Part shown: positions 50,583 through 58,153 of the stretch, piece by piece
Layout: the number at the start of each line of letters is the position of its first letter
How positions within the stretch are numbered: position 1 is the first letter of the stretch
Source of the DNA: Ramlibacter tataouinensis
Lineage (GTDB): Bacteria > Pseudomonadota > Gammaproteobacteria > Burkholderiales > Burkholderiaceae_C
Direction of reading: 5' to 3'
Assembly: GCA_002427815.1 (NCBI GenBank)
Contig: DIZF01000016.1
Span: 80,334-144,333, forward strand
DNA: 64,000 nt
Notes under the pieces: generated by a model
The model's database searches: none
What the model was told of the DNA's origin: nothing
Seen by the model: only the letters and a program-made list of their open reading frames with translations
Made by a program: the position numbers and the translations under genes

Positions 50583-50780
50583 TCAGCGATCAGAGATGTT
50601 CTTGTCCTGCCGGTTGCAGCTTCGGCTGACGCAGGCGGCCAACTCGGATGAGCTGTTGACGACGGCGATCCTGGGGTTCTCGCAGTCGGCCTCGGGGATG
50701 CCGAGCGCACACCAGTGGGCGTTGCGGACGGACCAGAGGCAGGAACCGCGCGGGAAATTGCTGCGCAACGGACGCTTCAC
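50583..50780 (-). pseudogene. IlvD/Edd-family dehydratase, N-terminal fragment
   Basis: The GTG at 50778-50780 overlaps the stop of the aconitase-X small subunit by 4 bases (GTGA), a real operon-type junction. The first 50 residues read LRSNFPRGSCLWSVRNAHWC, then ALGIPEADCENPRIAVVNSS and SELAACVS, closely like the N-terminus of dihydroxy-acid/sugar-acid dehydratases (RNAH..LG...D...P.IAVVNS). The frame then leaves the family and stops. More than 500 residues, including all Fe-S cysteines, are lost. It shows the aconitase-X operon once included a second dehydratase. Confidence 0.75.
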
Positions 50781-51238
50781 CGGGCCGCTTTCTTGGTGAT
50801 TTCAACGATGCCGCGATCCGCATCCACGCGGACCCAGTCGCCCGTCTCGATGCATTCCATGGGGTCGCGGTCGAAGTCGGTCATCGAGGGCGCATGGGTG
50901 ACCACCGCGCCGAGCGCGATCTTGGTGGTCATCTCGTTGAACAGGAAAGCCGCCGGGGCCACGTTCATCAGGCGCGCCATGTGAAACGCAGCCGACCAGC
51001 CGGAGGAACCCTTGGCGCCCGGGAACACCAGCACCTTGCCGGCGAAACTCTGGCCGCGCAGCTCATGCCGCGTTTCAACCACGGTGCCGGTGCGCGAATC
51101 GATCCCGCCCCAGCCGGAGATTCGGTCGCGCGTCACCAGGGCTTCGCCCTCGGCGACGCCAGGTACGACCTTGCGCCCGTGGATGATGATGACGCTGCTC
51201 GCGCCCGCGACGCGTGGTTGCGTAGCCGATCCGCTCAT
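50777..51238 (-). CDS. Aconitase X small (swivel) subunit, DUF126 family
   Basis: This 153-residue protein matches the DUF126 swivel domain: HGRKVVPGVAEGEALVTRDR, then GWGGIDSRTGTVVETRHELR and VFPGAKGSSGWSAAFHMARL with the GSSGW motif. It is the partner of the large subunit encoded just upstream on the same strand (4-base ATGA overlap). In bacteria AcnX pairs dehydrate compounds such as cis-3-hydroxy-L-proline; the substrate here is unknown. Confidence 0.9.
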   Translation of the reverse strand: MSGSATQPRVAGASSVIIIHGRKVVPGVAEGEALVTRDRISGWGGIDSRTGTVVETRHELRGQSFAGKVLVFPGAKGSSGWSAAFHMARLMNVAPAAFLFNEMTTKIALGAVVTHAPSMTDFDRDPMECIETGDWVRVDADRGIVEITKKAAR

Positions 51239-52527
51239 GCGTAACCTCCGTTCCAGCGACCCGTGCAGGCCGCATCGATGCATTGCGCGGTGGTGCCGAA
51301 CCAGGCTTGCACGCCCAGGATGGCCGGCAGGTAGTGGGCCTGTTTGGCCGAATCCAGCGCCACGGTTTTCGTGCCCTTGGGAACGGCGCGGCTCATGGCC
51401 GAACAACTGTCGGTCATGAGAATGCCGCCCGCGTCTTCGATGATCTGGGTGTAGCCGTTGCGATCGGCCACCGACTTGATCGCCCGGGGGGTGAAGATCC
51501 AGAGCTCGCAGTTCGCGTGGACCTTGCGACCCTCGATGAGTTGCGCGGCTTCCCGGATCTGCTCGATCGTGTAATGGGGACAGCCCAGCATCACGTACTG
51601 GATCTCGGCGTCCTTGCCCGTCGCGTTGATCCTTTCGTAGGTCGCGCGCCGCTGCGCCTCGCCGTAGTGGAACACCTCGACGGGCGTGTTGCCGCCCAGT
51701 GCCTGCTCCAGCGTGAATGCCTCCGGCGTCACACCGACGATGTGGTACATCTCCACCCCGCCGGAGGAAGAGGCCGCGGCGCCGAAATGCTTCAGCCGCG
51801 GCAGGTTGGGAACGTGGACTATGCCGCGCCGGCTGTGCACCACCGGAACGCGTTCCTGCACCAGATCGCCGATGTAGTAGCCCAGCAGGCCCCAGTCCTG
51901 GACCGACTCGACCTCCACATCCAGTTCGACCACATGGGTGGCACGGCGCGGCGCGTCGAGGTGGTAGCCCCAGTCGGGGATGCGGCCCGTCAGCATAGCG
52001 GCACCGCAGCTCTCGCGGCCTTCCGTATTCGTGCGCCCGCCCAGCACCGAGTTGCAATAGATGACCGCTGACGATTCCATCCAGGCGCAATGCTCGCCCC
52101 GGGTCGGGACGTTGCCGACCTGGTAGGGGGTGCAGGTGTTCAGGATGTTCGCGCCGAGTCCGGCCACATGCCGTTCGCTCTTGCCGTAGAACTGCACGAT
52201 TTCTTCGCTCAGCCCCATTCTTTCGGGTTGGTTGGGATCGAAGCCCAGCTGCAGGTGGCTGGTGAAAGTCTTGAACTTCGGGATCTCCACCACCTGCTGG
52301 CTGTCGAGGCTGAACTCGGAAAATACCGCGTCCATGCCGCCGCTTTTCAGGGCGAAGTCGCGCTGGAACGGCGTGGTGGCCGTGATGGTGGCGCAGACAT
52401 TGTCGGTCTCCACCAGACGCTCGGCGCCCAGCGCCTCGCCATAACGCATCAGGAGGTCCATCGCCTTCTGTACGGCCGGGCCGTCACGGCCGTCGAGCAT
52501 GGCCTTTTCATGATCGGTGAGTTGCAT
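51235..52527 (-). CDS. Aconitase X catalytic subunit (DUF521 family)
   Basis: This 430-residue protein has the AcnX catalytic pattern: LTDHEKAMLDGRDGPAVQKA at the N-terminus, FGKSERHV-like region, GANILNTCTPYQVGNVPTRG with a conserved Cys, GEHCAWMESSAVIYCNSVLG, MLGCPHYTIEQIREAAQLIE, and DSCSAMSRAVPKGTKTVALD. The cysteines may hold an Fe-S cluster. Such enzymes catalyse dehydration of hydroxy acids (cis-3-hydroxyproline in studied bacteria). The operon also has an IclR regulator and an FAD oxidoreductase, so the substrate may be a small hydroxylated acid taken up through the Bug protein. Confidence 0.92.
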   Translation of the reverse strand: MQLTDHEKAMLDGRDGPAVQKAMDLLMRYGEALGAERLVETDNVCATITATTPFQRDFALKSGGMDAVFSEFSLDSQQVVEIPKFKTFTSHLQLGFDPNQPERMGLSEEIVQFYGKSERHVAGLGANILNTCTPYQVGNVPTRGEHCAWMESSAVIYCNSVLGGRTNTEGRESCGAAMLTGRIPDWGYHLDAPRRATHVVELDVEVESVQDWGLLGYYIGDLVQERVPVVHSRRGIVHVPNLPRLKHFGAAASSSGGVEMYHIVGVTPEAFTLEQALGGNTPVEVFHYGEAQRRATYERINATGKDAEIQYVMLGCPHYTIEQIREAAQLIEGRKVHANCELWIFTPRAIKSVADRNGYTQIIEDAGGILMTDSCSAMSRAVPKGTKTVALDSAKQAHYLPAILGVQAWFGTTAQCIDAACTGRWNGGYA

Positions 52528-52567
52528 GTCTTGTGGATCTCCTCTGATTGATCTCGCCCCGGGCGCG

Positions 52568-53398
52568 CTAGGGTCGCGGCAGCGGGACATGGCCGCCGAT
52601 GTCCCGCGCGATGTCCTGGGCGATGCTGCGCAGCCGGGGGGCGAACTCCTGTCGCAACCGCTCCTCGGTGAATACGTAGGCCGCGCCGCCGCAGTTGAGC
52701 GCCATGATTTCTTCCCCCGGTCCCACCAGCGGGACCGAGACCGAATTGATCTCATGGTGAAACTCGCCCAGCGACAGGCAGTAGCCCAGCCGCCGCGCTT
52801 CGTCGATGGCGCGCTCCATGCCGGGGCCGACGTGGTCCCATTCCGGGCCGCGCAGCAGGCGAAGCGAATCGACGAGCTGGTTGCGCCGCGTGTCATCCAG
52901 TGCCGACAGGTACGCCCGGCCCAGTGCTGAATTGGGCATCGGGGCGCGCGAGCCGACATCCAGCCGCGGCGACAGCATCGATGAGCGGGGCCGGCAGGCC
53001 TCGATCAACACCATTTCCATACCGTCGCGCACCGCGAGGTAGACCGATGCGCCCACGGCTTCGGCCATGGCTTGCATCTTGGGCCGGGCCACGGCCCGCA
53101 CGTCCAGGCTGGCCAGGAACACCCGCGCGAGGGTCAGCACGGCGGGCCCGAGCGTGAAGCGGTCGGCGGCGAGTGCCGGCTTGAGCATGCCCGTCGCATG
53201 AAGGGTGGCCACCAGCCGGTTGACTGTCGGCCTCGGAATGCCGGTCATCCGTGCGATGTCGGCATAGCCCAGGGCCGGGTGCTCCTGGCTGAAGCAGCGC
53301 AGCACGGAAATGCCGCGTTCCAGAGCGCTCACGGTGTCGGAGCGCGACTCGGCCGCGTCGGCCGCATCCGTCCCGGGCCTCTCGGTGGCACGGATCAT
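52568..53398 (-). CDS. IclR family transcriptional regulator
   Basis: This 276-residue regulator has an N-terminal helix-turn-helix (TVSALERGISVLRCFSQEHP, YADIARMTGIPRPTVNRLVA) and an IclR effector domain (about 105-270) with MPNSALGRAYLSALDD and SLGEFHHEINSVSVPL. Its ATG overlaps the stop of the FAD oxidoreductase (ATGA), and it precedes the AcnX pair. It likely controls this operon and perhaps the divergent Bug gene. Confidence 0.93.
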   Translation of the reverse strand: MIRATERPGTDAADAAESRSDTVSALERGISVLRCFSQEHPALGYADIARMTGIPRPTVNRLVATLHATGMLKPALAADRFTLGPAVLTLARVFLASLDVRAVARPKMQAMAEAVGASVYLAVRDGMEMVLIEACRPRSSMLSPRLDVGSRAPMPNSALGRAYLSALDDTRRNQLVDSLRLLRGPEWDHVGPGMERAIDEARRLGYCLSLGEFHHEINSVSVPLVGPGEEIMALNCGGAAYVFTEERLRQEFAPRLRSIAQDIARDIGGHVPLPRP

Positions 53399-54846
53399 GG
53401 GGAAACCGCCGGGATCCTGGCCTGCGCACCGCGTTCGGCCGGCGCAGGCCGCAGGTACACGCCTTGTCCCTGCAGGGCGGCCTGGAGCGCGGGGACATCG
53501 ACTGCGCGCGGCGCCACGCGAGCCTGGACCGCCAGCGCGGCAGCCACCCCTGCGGCCTGGCCGGTGATCCAGCATTGCGGGATTTCGCGCATGAAACCAT
53601 GCGAATTGCGGTCGCACGAGATATGCCGGCCGCAGGCCAGCAGCCCGTCGAGTTGTTGCGGGACCAGCGCCCCATAAGGAATCGAAATATTGGGGAACTT
53701 GGGCGACACCGCCGGCGATACGCCCACTTCGTCCGCCAGCGGCACGCCCAAAGGCCATTGGCTTCGCAGCACCGAGCCGACACCGGTCAGGCGCCGGGCA
53801 TGGCGCACGCCGATCTGCGGCGCGCTCAGCATCAGGAAAGCCTCCTTGAAGCCCGGCGCATGGGCGCGGAAATAATCGAGATGCGCAGCCATGGCGCGGT
53901 GCGAGCGCACCTCCACTTCCGTCAGGTCATCCACGTCGAGGGGCGAATAGCCGGACTGCCGCGGCCCCATGAACAGGGCGATGTCGTTGCGCCACGAGAC
54001 GAAGGGGCGCTCGAAAAGGCCGAGCTGCTCGCGGCCGCGCGCCATGAATTGCGCGAACTGCTCGGGCTGCCCGGCCTTGAACTCGATCCAGCGGCTCATA
54101 TCGACGCCGCCGAACAGCCATGCGGTATTCATGCAGTGGTGCACGTCGGCTTCTTCGATGTCGTTGACGAATGCCGCGCCGGCACGCGCGAACAGGTCGC
54201 CGTCACCGGTGGCGTCCACCACGACGTCCGCCATGATGGCCATGCGGCCTTCCTTGCTCTCGAATACGACGCCTTTCACGGCACCGGCCTCGACAATCGG
54301 AATCGCCGCCCATGAGTGCAGGATCAGCTTGACCTTGCGCTCGAGCACGATCTCCTGCGACAGCAGCTTGAGCCGCTCGGGATCGATGGTGGGCGACCAT
54401 GTCACCACGCCGTGGTAAGCGGCCGTCCGTTGCGACCAGTGGGCGGCCTTGGCGGGATCCTGCGAGCCCCAGTCCTCGCGGCTCGGCCCGGCGATGGCAT
54501 CCGGCGGCAGGCGGTCGAACAGCTCCTCGGCAAAGCCGCGGATCACCAGCTTGCCTTCCCAGTCCGTCATGCGGTCGATCCAGATCACCAGGCCACCGGT
54601 GGACAGGCCGCCGAGGTGGTTGTAGCGCTCGAGCAGTGACACGTCGGCACCCTGGCGGGCCGCCGCGGCTGCTGCCGCGGTGCCGGACGGCCCCCCCCCC
54701 ACCACCAGGACCTGGCAGCGGTGATAGATCGGGATGTCCCGGCCGGGTTCGGACCACACGCCGTGATCGGGCCGCTGCACGCGGCTGTCACGGTCGAAGA
54801 TATCGGACGACAGGATGCGCTCGTCAGTGCGAACGACTGTTTTCAT
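53395..54846 (-). CDS. FAD-dependent oxidoreductase (PF12831-type)
   Basis: This 483-residue flavoprotein has an N-terminal dinucleotide-binding fold VLVVGGGPSGTAAAAAAARQ (about 45-64), GGLSTGGLVIWIDRM, an internal VVDATGDGDLFARAGAAF region, and a C-terminal LLACGRHISCDRNSHGFMRE with VTGQAAG-like WITGQAAGVAAALAV. The family oxidises or reduces diverse small molecules; the substrate is unknown. The ATG at 54844-54846 is preferred over one 24 codons upstream. A run of ten G encodes part of the GGG of the FAD motif. It is first in the operon with IclR and AcnX. Confidence 0.88.
   Translation of the reverse strand: MKTVVRTDERILSSDIFDRDSRVQRPDHGVWSEPGRDIPIYHRCQVLVVGGGPSGTAAAAAAARQGADVSLLERYNHLGGLSTGGLVIWIDRMTDWEGKLVIRGFAEELFDRLPPDAIAGPSREDWGSQDPAKAAHWSQRTAAYHGVVTWSPTIDPERLKLLSQEIVLERKVKLILHSWAAIPIVEAGAVKGVVFESKEGRMAIMADVVVDATGDGDLFARAGAAFVNDIEEADVHHCMNTAWLFGGVDMSRWIEFKAGQPEQFAQFMARGREQLGLFERPFVSWRNDIALFMGPRQSGYSPLDVDDLTEVEVRSHRAMAAHLDYFRAHAPGFKEAFLMLSAPQIGVRHARRLTGVGSVLRSQWPLGVPLADEVGVSPAVSPKFPNISIPYGALVPQQLDGLLACGRHISCDRNSHGFMREIPQCWITGQAAGVAAALAVQARVAPRAVDVPALQAALQGQGVYLRPAPAERGAQARIPAVSP
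54691..54700 (-). repeat. Homopolymer of ten C (G in the coding strand)
   Basis: A run of exactly ten C sits inside the FAD oxidoreductase gene and encodes the Gly triplets of the FAD-binding motif VVGGG. Long G/C runs slip during replication, so a change of one base would abolish the enzyme. It may instead be a sequencing artefact. Confidence 0.9.
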
Positions 54847-54892
54847 GACTTCTGCTTTTCTGTTGTTGGGTTTTCTGGTTGCGCTATTTTTC

Positions 54893-54905
54893 GGACGATT
54901 CGTCC
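54893..54905. promoter_or_regulatory. Palindrome in the divergent FAD-oxidoreductase/Bug promoter region
   Basis: GGACGA-T-TCGTCC (54893-54905) is a perfect 6-base-arm inverted repeat. It lies 47 bases from the FAD oxidoreductase start and 97 from the Bug start, a good place for the IclR regulator encoded in the same operon. Binding is inferred. Confidence 0.4.
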
Positions 54906-55001
54906 ATTCTGTCAACAAAACAAACCGTTTTCAGGGTAAACCCCGTCGTGGATGAAGGCATTTTGATTGGATAGTCCACAATCTTTTCAAGGAGACAGGT
55001 T

Positions 55002-55997
55002 ATGGGTGCTTTGAACATGTCGCGCCGGACGTTCGGGACGCTTCTGGGCGGCACGGCATTGCTCGGCATCTCGCCGATGGCGGCGGCGCAGGACTTCCCC
55101 ATCAAGGGCAAACCCATCCGCATCCTGGTCCCCTTCACGGCCGGCGGCGGCACCGACGGGCAGGCTCGAATCGTGGCCCTGAAGCTCGCGGACCTGCTGG
55201 GCGTTCCCGTGGTCGTGGACAACAAGCCCGGCGCCAGCACCATGCTCGCCGCGATGGAAGTCGCGCACGCCGCGCCGGATGGCCACACCATGCTGTATGC
55301 CCCGTCATCCACGATGGCGCAGAACCCGCACACGCTGGCGCAAGTACCCTACGATCCATTCAAGGACTTCACCCCGATCTCGTTGGGGGGCCGGGGGCCG
55401 CTGGTTCTGATGATCAGCAGCACAGTGCCCGCCAACAACGTGGCCGAACTGGTGGCGTACATCAAAGCCCACCCCGGCACGGTGAGCTACGCGTCCTTCG
55501 GCACCGGCACGTCCTCACACATCTACGGCGAGGTCTTCGTCAAGAAGACCGGAACCGATGCGGTGCACGTGCCTTACAAGGGAGGCTCGGATGCGGCGAA
55601 GGACCTGATCGGCGGCCGTGTCCAGTACATGTTCGACTCGGCGTCTTCGGCCATCATCACCGCGGGCACGGGCAAGGCGAAGATCATTGGCGTTGCCGCG
55701 GCGGCGCGCATCGAGGCTTTGCCCGATGTGCCGACGATGACCGAGGCCGGCGTGCCGGGGCTCGATCTTCCGAGCTGGCTCGGTTTTTATGGGCCGGCGA
55801 AGATGCCCGCGCCTGTCTTGCACGCACTCAACGCAGCACTTGCGCAGGTGCTGGCCATGCCGCAGGTGAAGGAGTTCTATAGCAAGGGGGGTTACGAAGC
55901 CGGCTCGAGCACCCCCGACGAGTTCGCGAAACTCACCCGCTCCACGTACGACCGCTGGGGCATCCTGGTCCAGCAGATCGGGCTCACGAAACAATGA
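55002..55997 (+). CDS. Bug family substrate-binding protein
   Basis: This 331-residue periplasmic binding protein has a twin-Arg-type signal (SRRTFGTLLGGTALLGISPM) and the Bug hallmarks KPIRILVPFTAGGGTDGQAR, VVVDNKPGASTMLAA, SYASFGTGTSSHIYGEVF and VPYKGGSDAAKDLIGGRV. AAGGAGA lies 6 bases before the ATG. It is divergent from the FAD oxidoreductase/IclR/AcnX operon and probably delivers that pathway's substrate, a carboxylate, to a transporter encoded elsewhere. Confidence 0.94.
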   Translation: MGALNMSRRTFGTLLGGTALLGISPMAAAQDFPIKGKPIRILVPFTAGGGTDGQARIVALKLADLLGVPVVVDNKPGASTMLAAMEVAHAAPDGHTMLYAPSSTMAQNPHTLAQVPYDPFKDFTPISLGGRGPLVLMISSTVPANNVAELVAYIKAHPGTVSYASFGTGTSSHIYGEVFVKKTGTDAVHVPYKGGSDAAKDLIGGRVQYMFDSASSAIITAGTGKAKIIGVAAAARIEALPDVPTMTEAGVPGLDLPSWLGFYGPAKMPAPVLHALNAALAQVLAMPQVKEFYSKGGYEAGSSTPDEFAKLTRSTYDRWGILVQQIGLTKQ

Positions 55998-56028
55998 TGC
56001 GGATCTGGCCGCGGCGGATTTCAGGCCC

Positions 56029-56967
56029 TCACGCCACGTCGCCCAGGTCTTTCGACGGCCAGTCGACCCGCGCAGAGGCGTTGGCGCGCTTGGCCACCGG
56101 CTCGCTGCCCACGGGAACCACTCGCGACAGGAACTGCGCCACTGATGTGGCAAACACATCGTTGCGATCGCCGGCCACCATGTGACCGGCACCCGTGATG
56201 TTGACGTACTCGCTGTGCGGCGCCAGTTCCAGAAACTGCGCGGCGCCTTCCTCGCTCAGCACGTCCGACAGGGCGCCGCGCACCAGCAGGGTCGGTAGCG
56301 TCAGTGCCCGCGCACAGGCCGACAGCCGTTCCTCGCGCTGGTGCAGGTCGATGCGCCGCGACAGCATGCGCGGGTCCCAGTGCCATCGGTACTTGCCCTG
56401 CGGGGTGCGCCGGACGTTCTTGGCGAGCCCGTCCAGGTTGGTCGGCCGCAGGCGATGCGGCTGATAGCTGGCGATGGCATCGGCCACTTCGTCAAGCGAG
56501 TCGAAGCCTTCGGGTTTTTGTTCCATGAAGGCCAGGATCTTGTCCACCCCGTCCGGCTCAAGCTTCGGAGCGATGTCGAGCAGCACCAGCGCGGTCGCCT
56601 CGACGTGGCCCTCGCCGATCGCCACCAGGCTGGTGCCGCCGCCCATCGACGCGCCGACCAGCACGGGGCGCCGTCTGCCGAGTGCCGCCACCACAGCTTC
56701 CAGGTCGGACACCATGGCCTCCTGCGTGTAGTTGGCGTCCGCTGCCCAATCGGAGTCGCCGTGGCCCCGTGCATCGAACGCGACGGCGTAATAGCCGGCG
56801 GCGGCAAGCTTTTCGCCCGCGCCTTTCCAGGCATGCCGGGTCTGGCCGCCGCCATGCTGCAGCAGGACCAGCGGGCCCTTGGGATCTCCCCAGGCATCGC
56901 CCGCGATGCGAACGCCGGCGAAACCCGGCCAGTAATGCATGGGCGGAGCGGTTGCGCTATTTGACAC
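56029..56967 (-). CDS. Alpha/beta hydrolase
   Basis: This 312-residue hydrolase-fold protein has the oxyanion segment LLQHGGGQTRHAW near 34, the nucleophile elbow GASMGGG (Ser about 104) and the catalytic His in ITGAGHMVAGDRND near 264. Similar enzymes act on esters or C-C bonds of ring-cleavage products. It is convergent with the Bug gene; the substrate is unknown. It has a GC content and codon use like its neighbours. Confidence 0.9.
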   Translation of the reverse strand: MSNSATAPPMHYWPGFAGVRIAGDAWGDPKGPLVLLQHGGGQTRHAWKGAGEKLAAAGYYAVAFDARGHGDSDWAADANYTQEAMVSDLEAVVAALGRRRPVLVGASMGGGTSLVAIGEGHVEATALVLLDIAPKLEPDGVDKILAFMEQKPEGFDSLDEVADAIASYQPHRLRPTNLDGLAKNVRRTPQGKYRWHWDPRMLSRRIDLHQREERLSACARALTLPTLLVRGALSDVLSEEGAAQFLELAPHSEYVNITGAGHMVAGDRNDVFATSVAQFLSRVVPVGSEPVAKRANASARVDWPSKDLGDVA

Positions 56968-56984
56968 GTTCGAGTTCAGCCTGA

Positions 56985-57089
56985 TTTGGTTGCGTCAATC
57001 GCGCCAGGAGAATGATGCACGACCGACTGGATCTGGAAGCGCAAAGGCAGCATGTCGGGAAGAAGGCGCGTCTCCACCATCGACTTTGT
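56985..57089 (-). pseudogene. DUF1993 gene fragment
   Basis: On the minus strand the frame reads SMVETRLLPDMLPLRFQIQS followed by VVHHSPGAIDAT and a stop. This is nearly the same as residues 41-75 of the intact DUF1993 protein at 25730. Only about 33 codons of the central part survive, with neither start nor end of the gene. Confidence 0.8.
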
Positions 57090-57096
57090 GTGCGCT

Positions 57097-58002
57097 TCAC
57101 AGGTCGCTCCCGTCCTTGATTGCGGAGACCCAGACGCTGTCGAAGATATCGACAAAGGCCCGGTCGGCGACCGACATCGGCCGGAAGCGGTTGCGGATGA
57201 TCCGCACCGACAGCCTTTCTGATGACTGGAATGGCCGCACCTCGAGGCCGGCCAGCAAACCCCCGGCGATCGCGACCTGGTCCACCACCGCGACGCCCAC
57301 GCCGGCCTGCGCGAACCAGCAGGCGGTGGTGGAGCTGGTGACCTCGAAGTCGCGGTTCATTCTTTGGGCAGCCGCACCGAACGCGCGCCGCAGCGTCTGC
57401 CCGAAAGGCGTACTTTCCGGCGATGAAATCACCCGTTCGCCAGCCAGGTCCGATGGCTTGATCAGCTTGCGCGCCGCCAGCGCATGGTCGCTGCGCATGA
57501 CGCATGCCAGACCGCATTGGTAGGCCTTGACGGTAGACAGGTTGGGATGATCGTGCGGCAGCAGCGCGATGCCCAGATGGGTCGAGCGGTCCAGCAAGGC
57601 CTGGTTGAGGATGTCCGGCGAGAACACCTGCACCCGGCATTGCAACCGGGGGATGCGCTGGTACAGCCTCGCTACTGTGCGCGACACCAGGTAGGGCGCC
57701 AGGCTGGCCGAGCAGACCAGCCGCAGCGTAGCCTGGGCGGGCTGGGCCAGCTCGCGCGAAACGTCGCGCACCTTTTCCACGCCACGCCACAGCTCGTCGA
57801 TCTCCGAATAAAGCCGGTGCGCCTCCGGCGTAGGGATGAGCCGGCCCTTCACGCGCTCGAACAAGACCAGCCCGCTGGCCCGGGTCGCCTGGGCCAGTAC
57901 CTTGCTCACGGCCGGAGGCGACACGTGCAGCAGCTCGGCCGCGCTGTTGACGCCGCCGGAAAACATCACGGCGCGAAACACTTCCATTTGCCGCAGGTTC
58001 AT
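57097..58002 (-). CDS. LysR family transcriptional regulator
   Basis: This 301-residue regulator has a helix-turn-helix (MNLRQMEVFRAVMFSGGVNS, LHVSPPAVSKVLAQATRASG) and a substrate-binding domain from about 92 (LRLVCSASLAPYLVSRTVAR). It resembles the DhtR/nopaline-type subgroup that controls catabolic genes. It is divergent from the UGSC gene with a TGTTA-N9-TAACA box between them, so it most likely controls the UGSC/reductase operon. Confidence 0.93.
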   Translation of the reverse strand: MNLRQMEVFRAVMFSGGVNSAAELLHVSPPAVSKVLAQATRASGLVLFERVKGRLIPTPEAHRLYSEIDELWRGVEKVRDVSRELAQPAQATLRLVCSASLAPYLVSRTVARLYQRIPRLQCRVQVFSPDILNQALLDRSTHLGIALLPHDHPNLSTVKAYQCGLACVMRSDHALAARKLIKPSDLAGERVISSPESTPFGQTLRRAFGAAAQRMNRDFEVTSSTTACWFAQAGVGVAVVDQVAIAGGLLAGLEVRPFQSSERLSVRIIRNRFRPMSVADRAFVDIFDSVWVSAIKDGSDL

Positions 58003-58014
58003 GGTGCTCTGAGG

Positions 58015-58081
58015 TGTTAACCGCAGTCTAACAGTGAGGCTATTCTTTTCAATTGATGGCCCAACTCGCCAAGCGAATAAT
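58015..58081 (+). promoter_or_regulatory. LysR-type box and promoter for the UGSC operon
   Basis: TGTTA-N9-TAACA (58015-58033) is a symmetrical LysR-type box just outside the lysR start. A promoter follows: TTGATG (58053-58058) and AATAAT (58076-58081) with 17-base spacing. A further half-site TGTTAAC lies at 58094-58100. The arrangement fits activation of the UGSC gene and autoregulation of lysR. Confidence 0.6.
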
Positions 58082-58153
58082 GGCGTGCACCCCTGTTAAC
58101 TCACCTTGCTGTCATGGCAACGGGGATTTACTGTTTCTGAAGGAGCAGATCCA

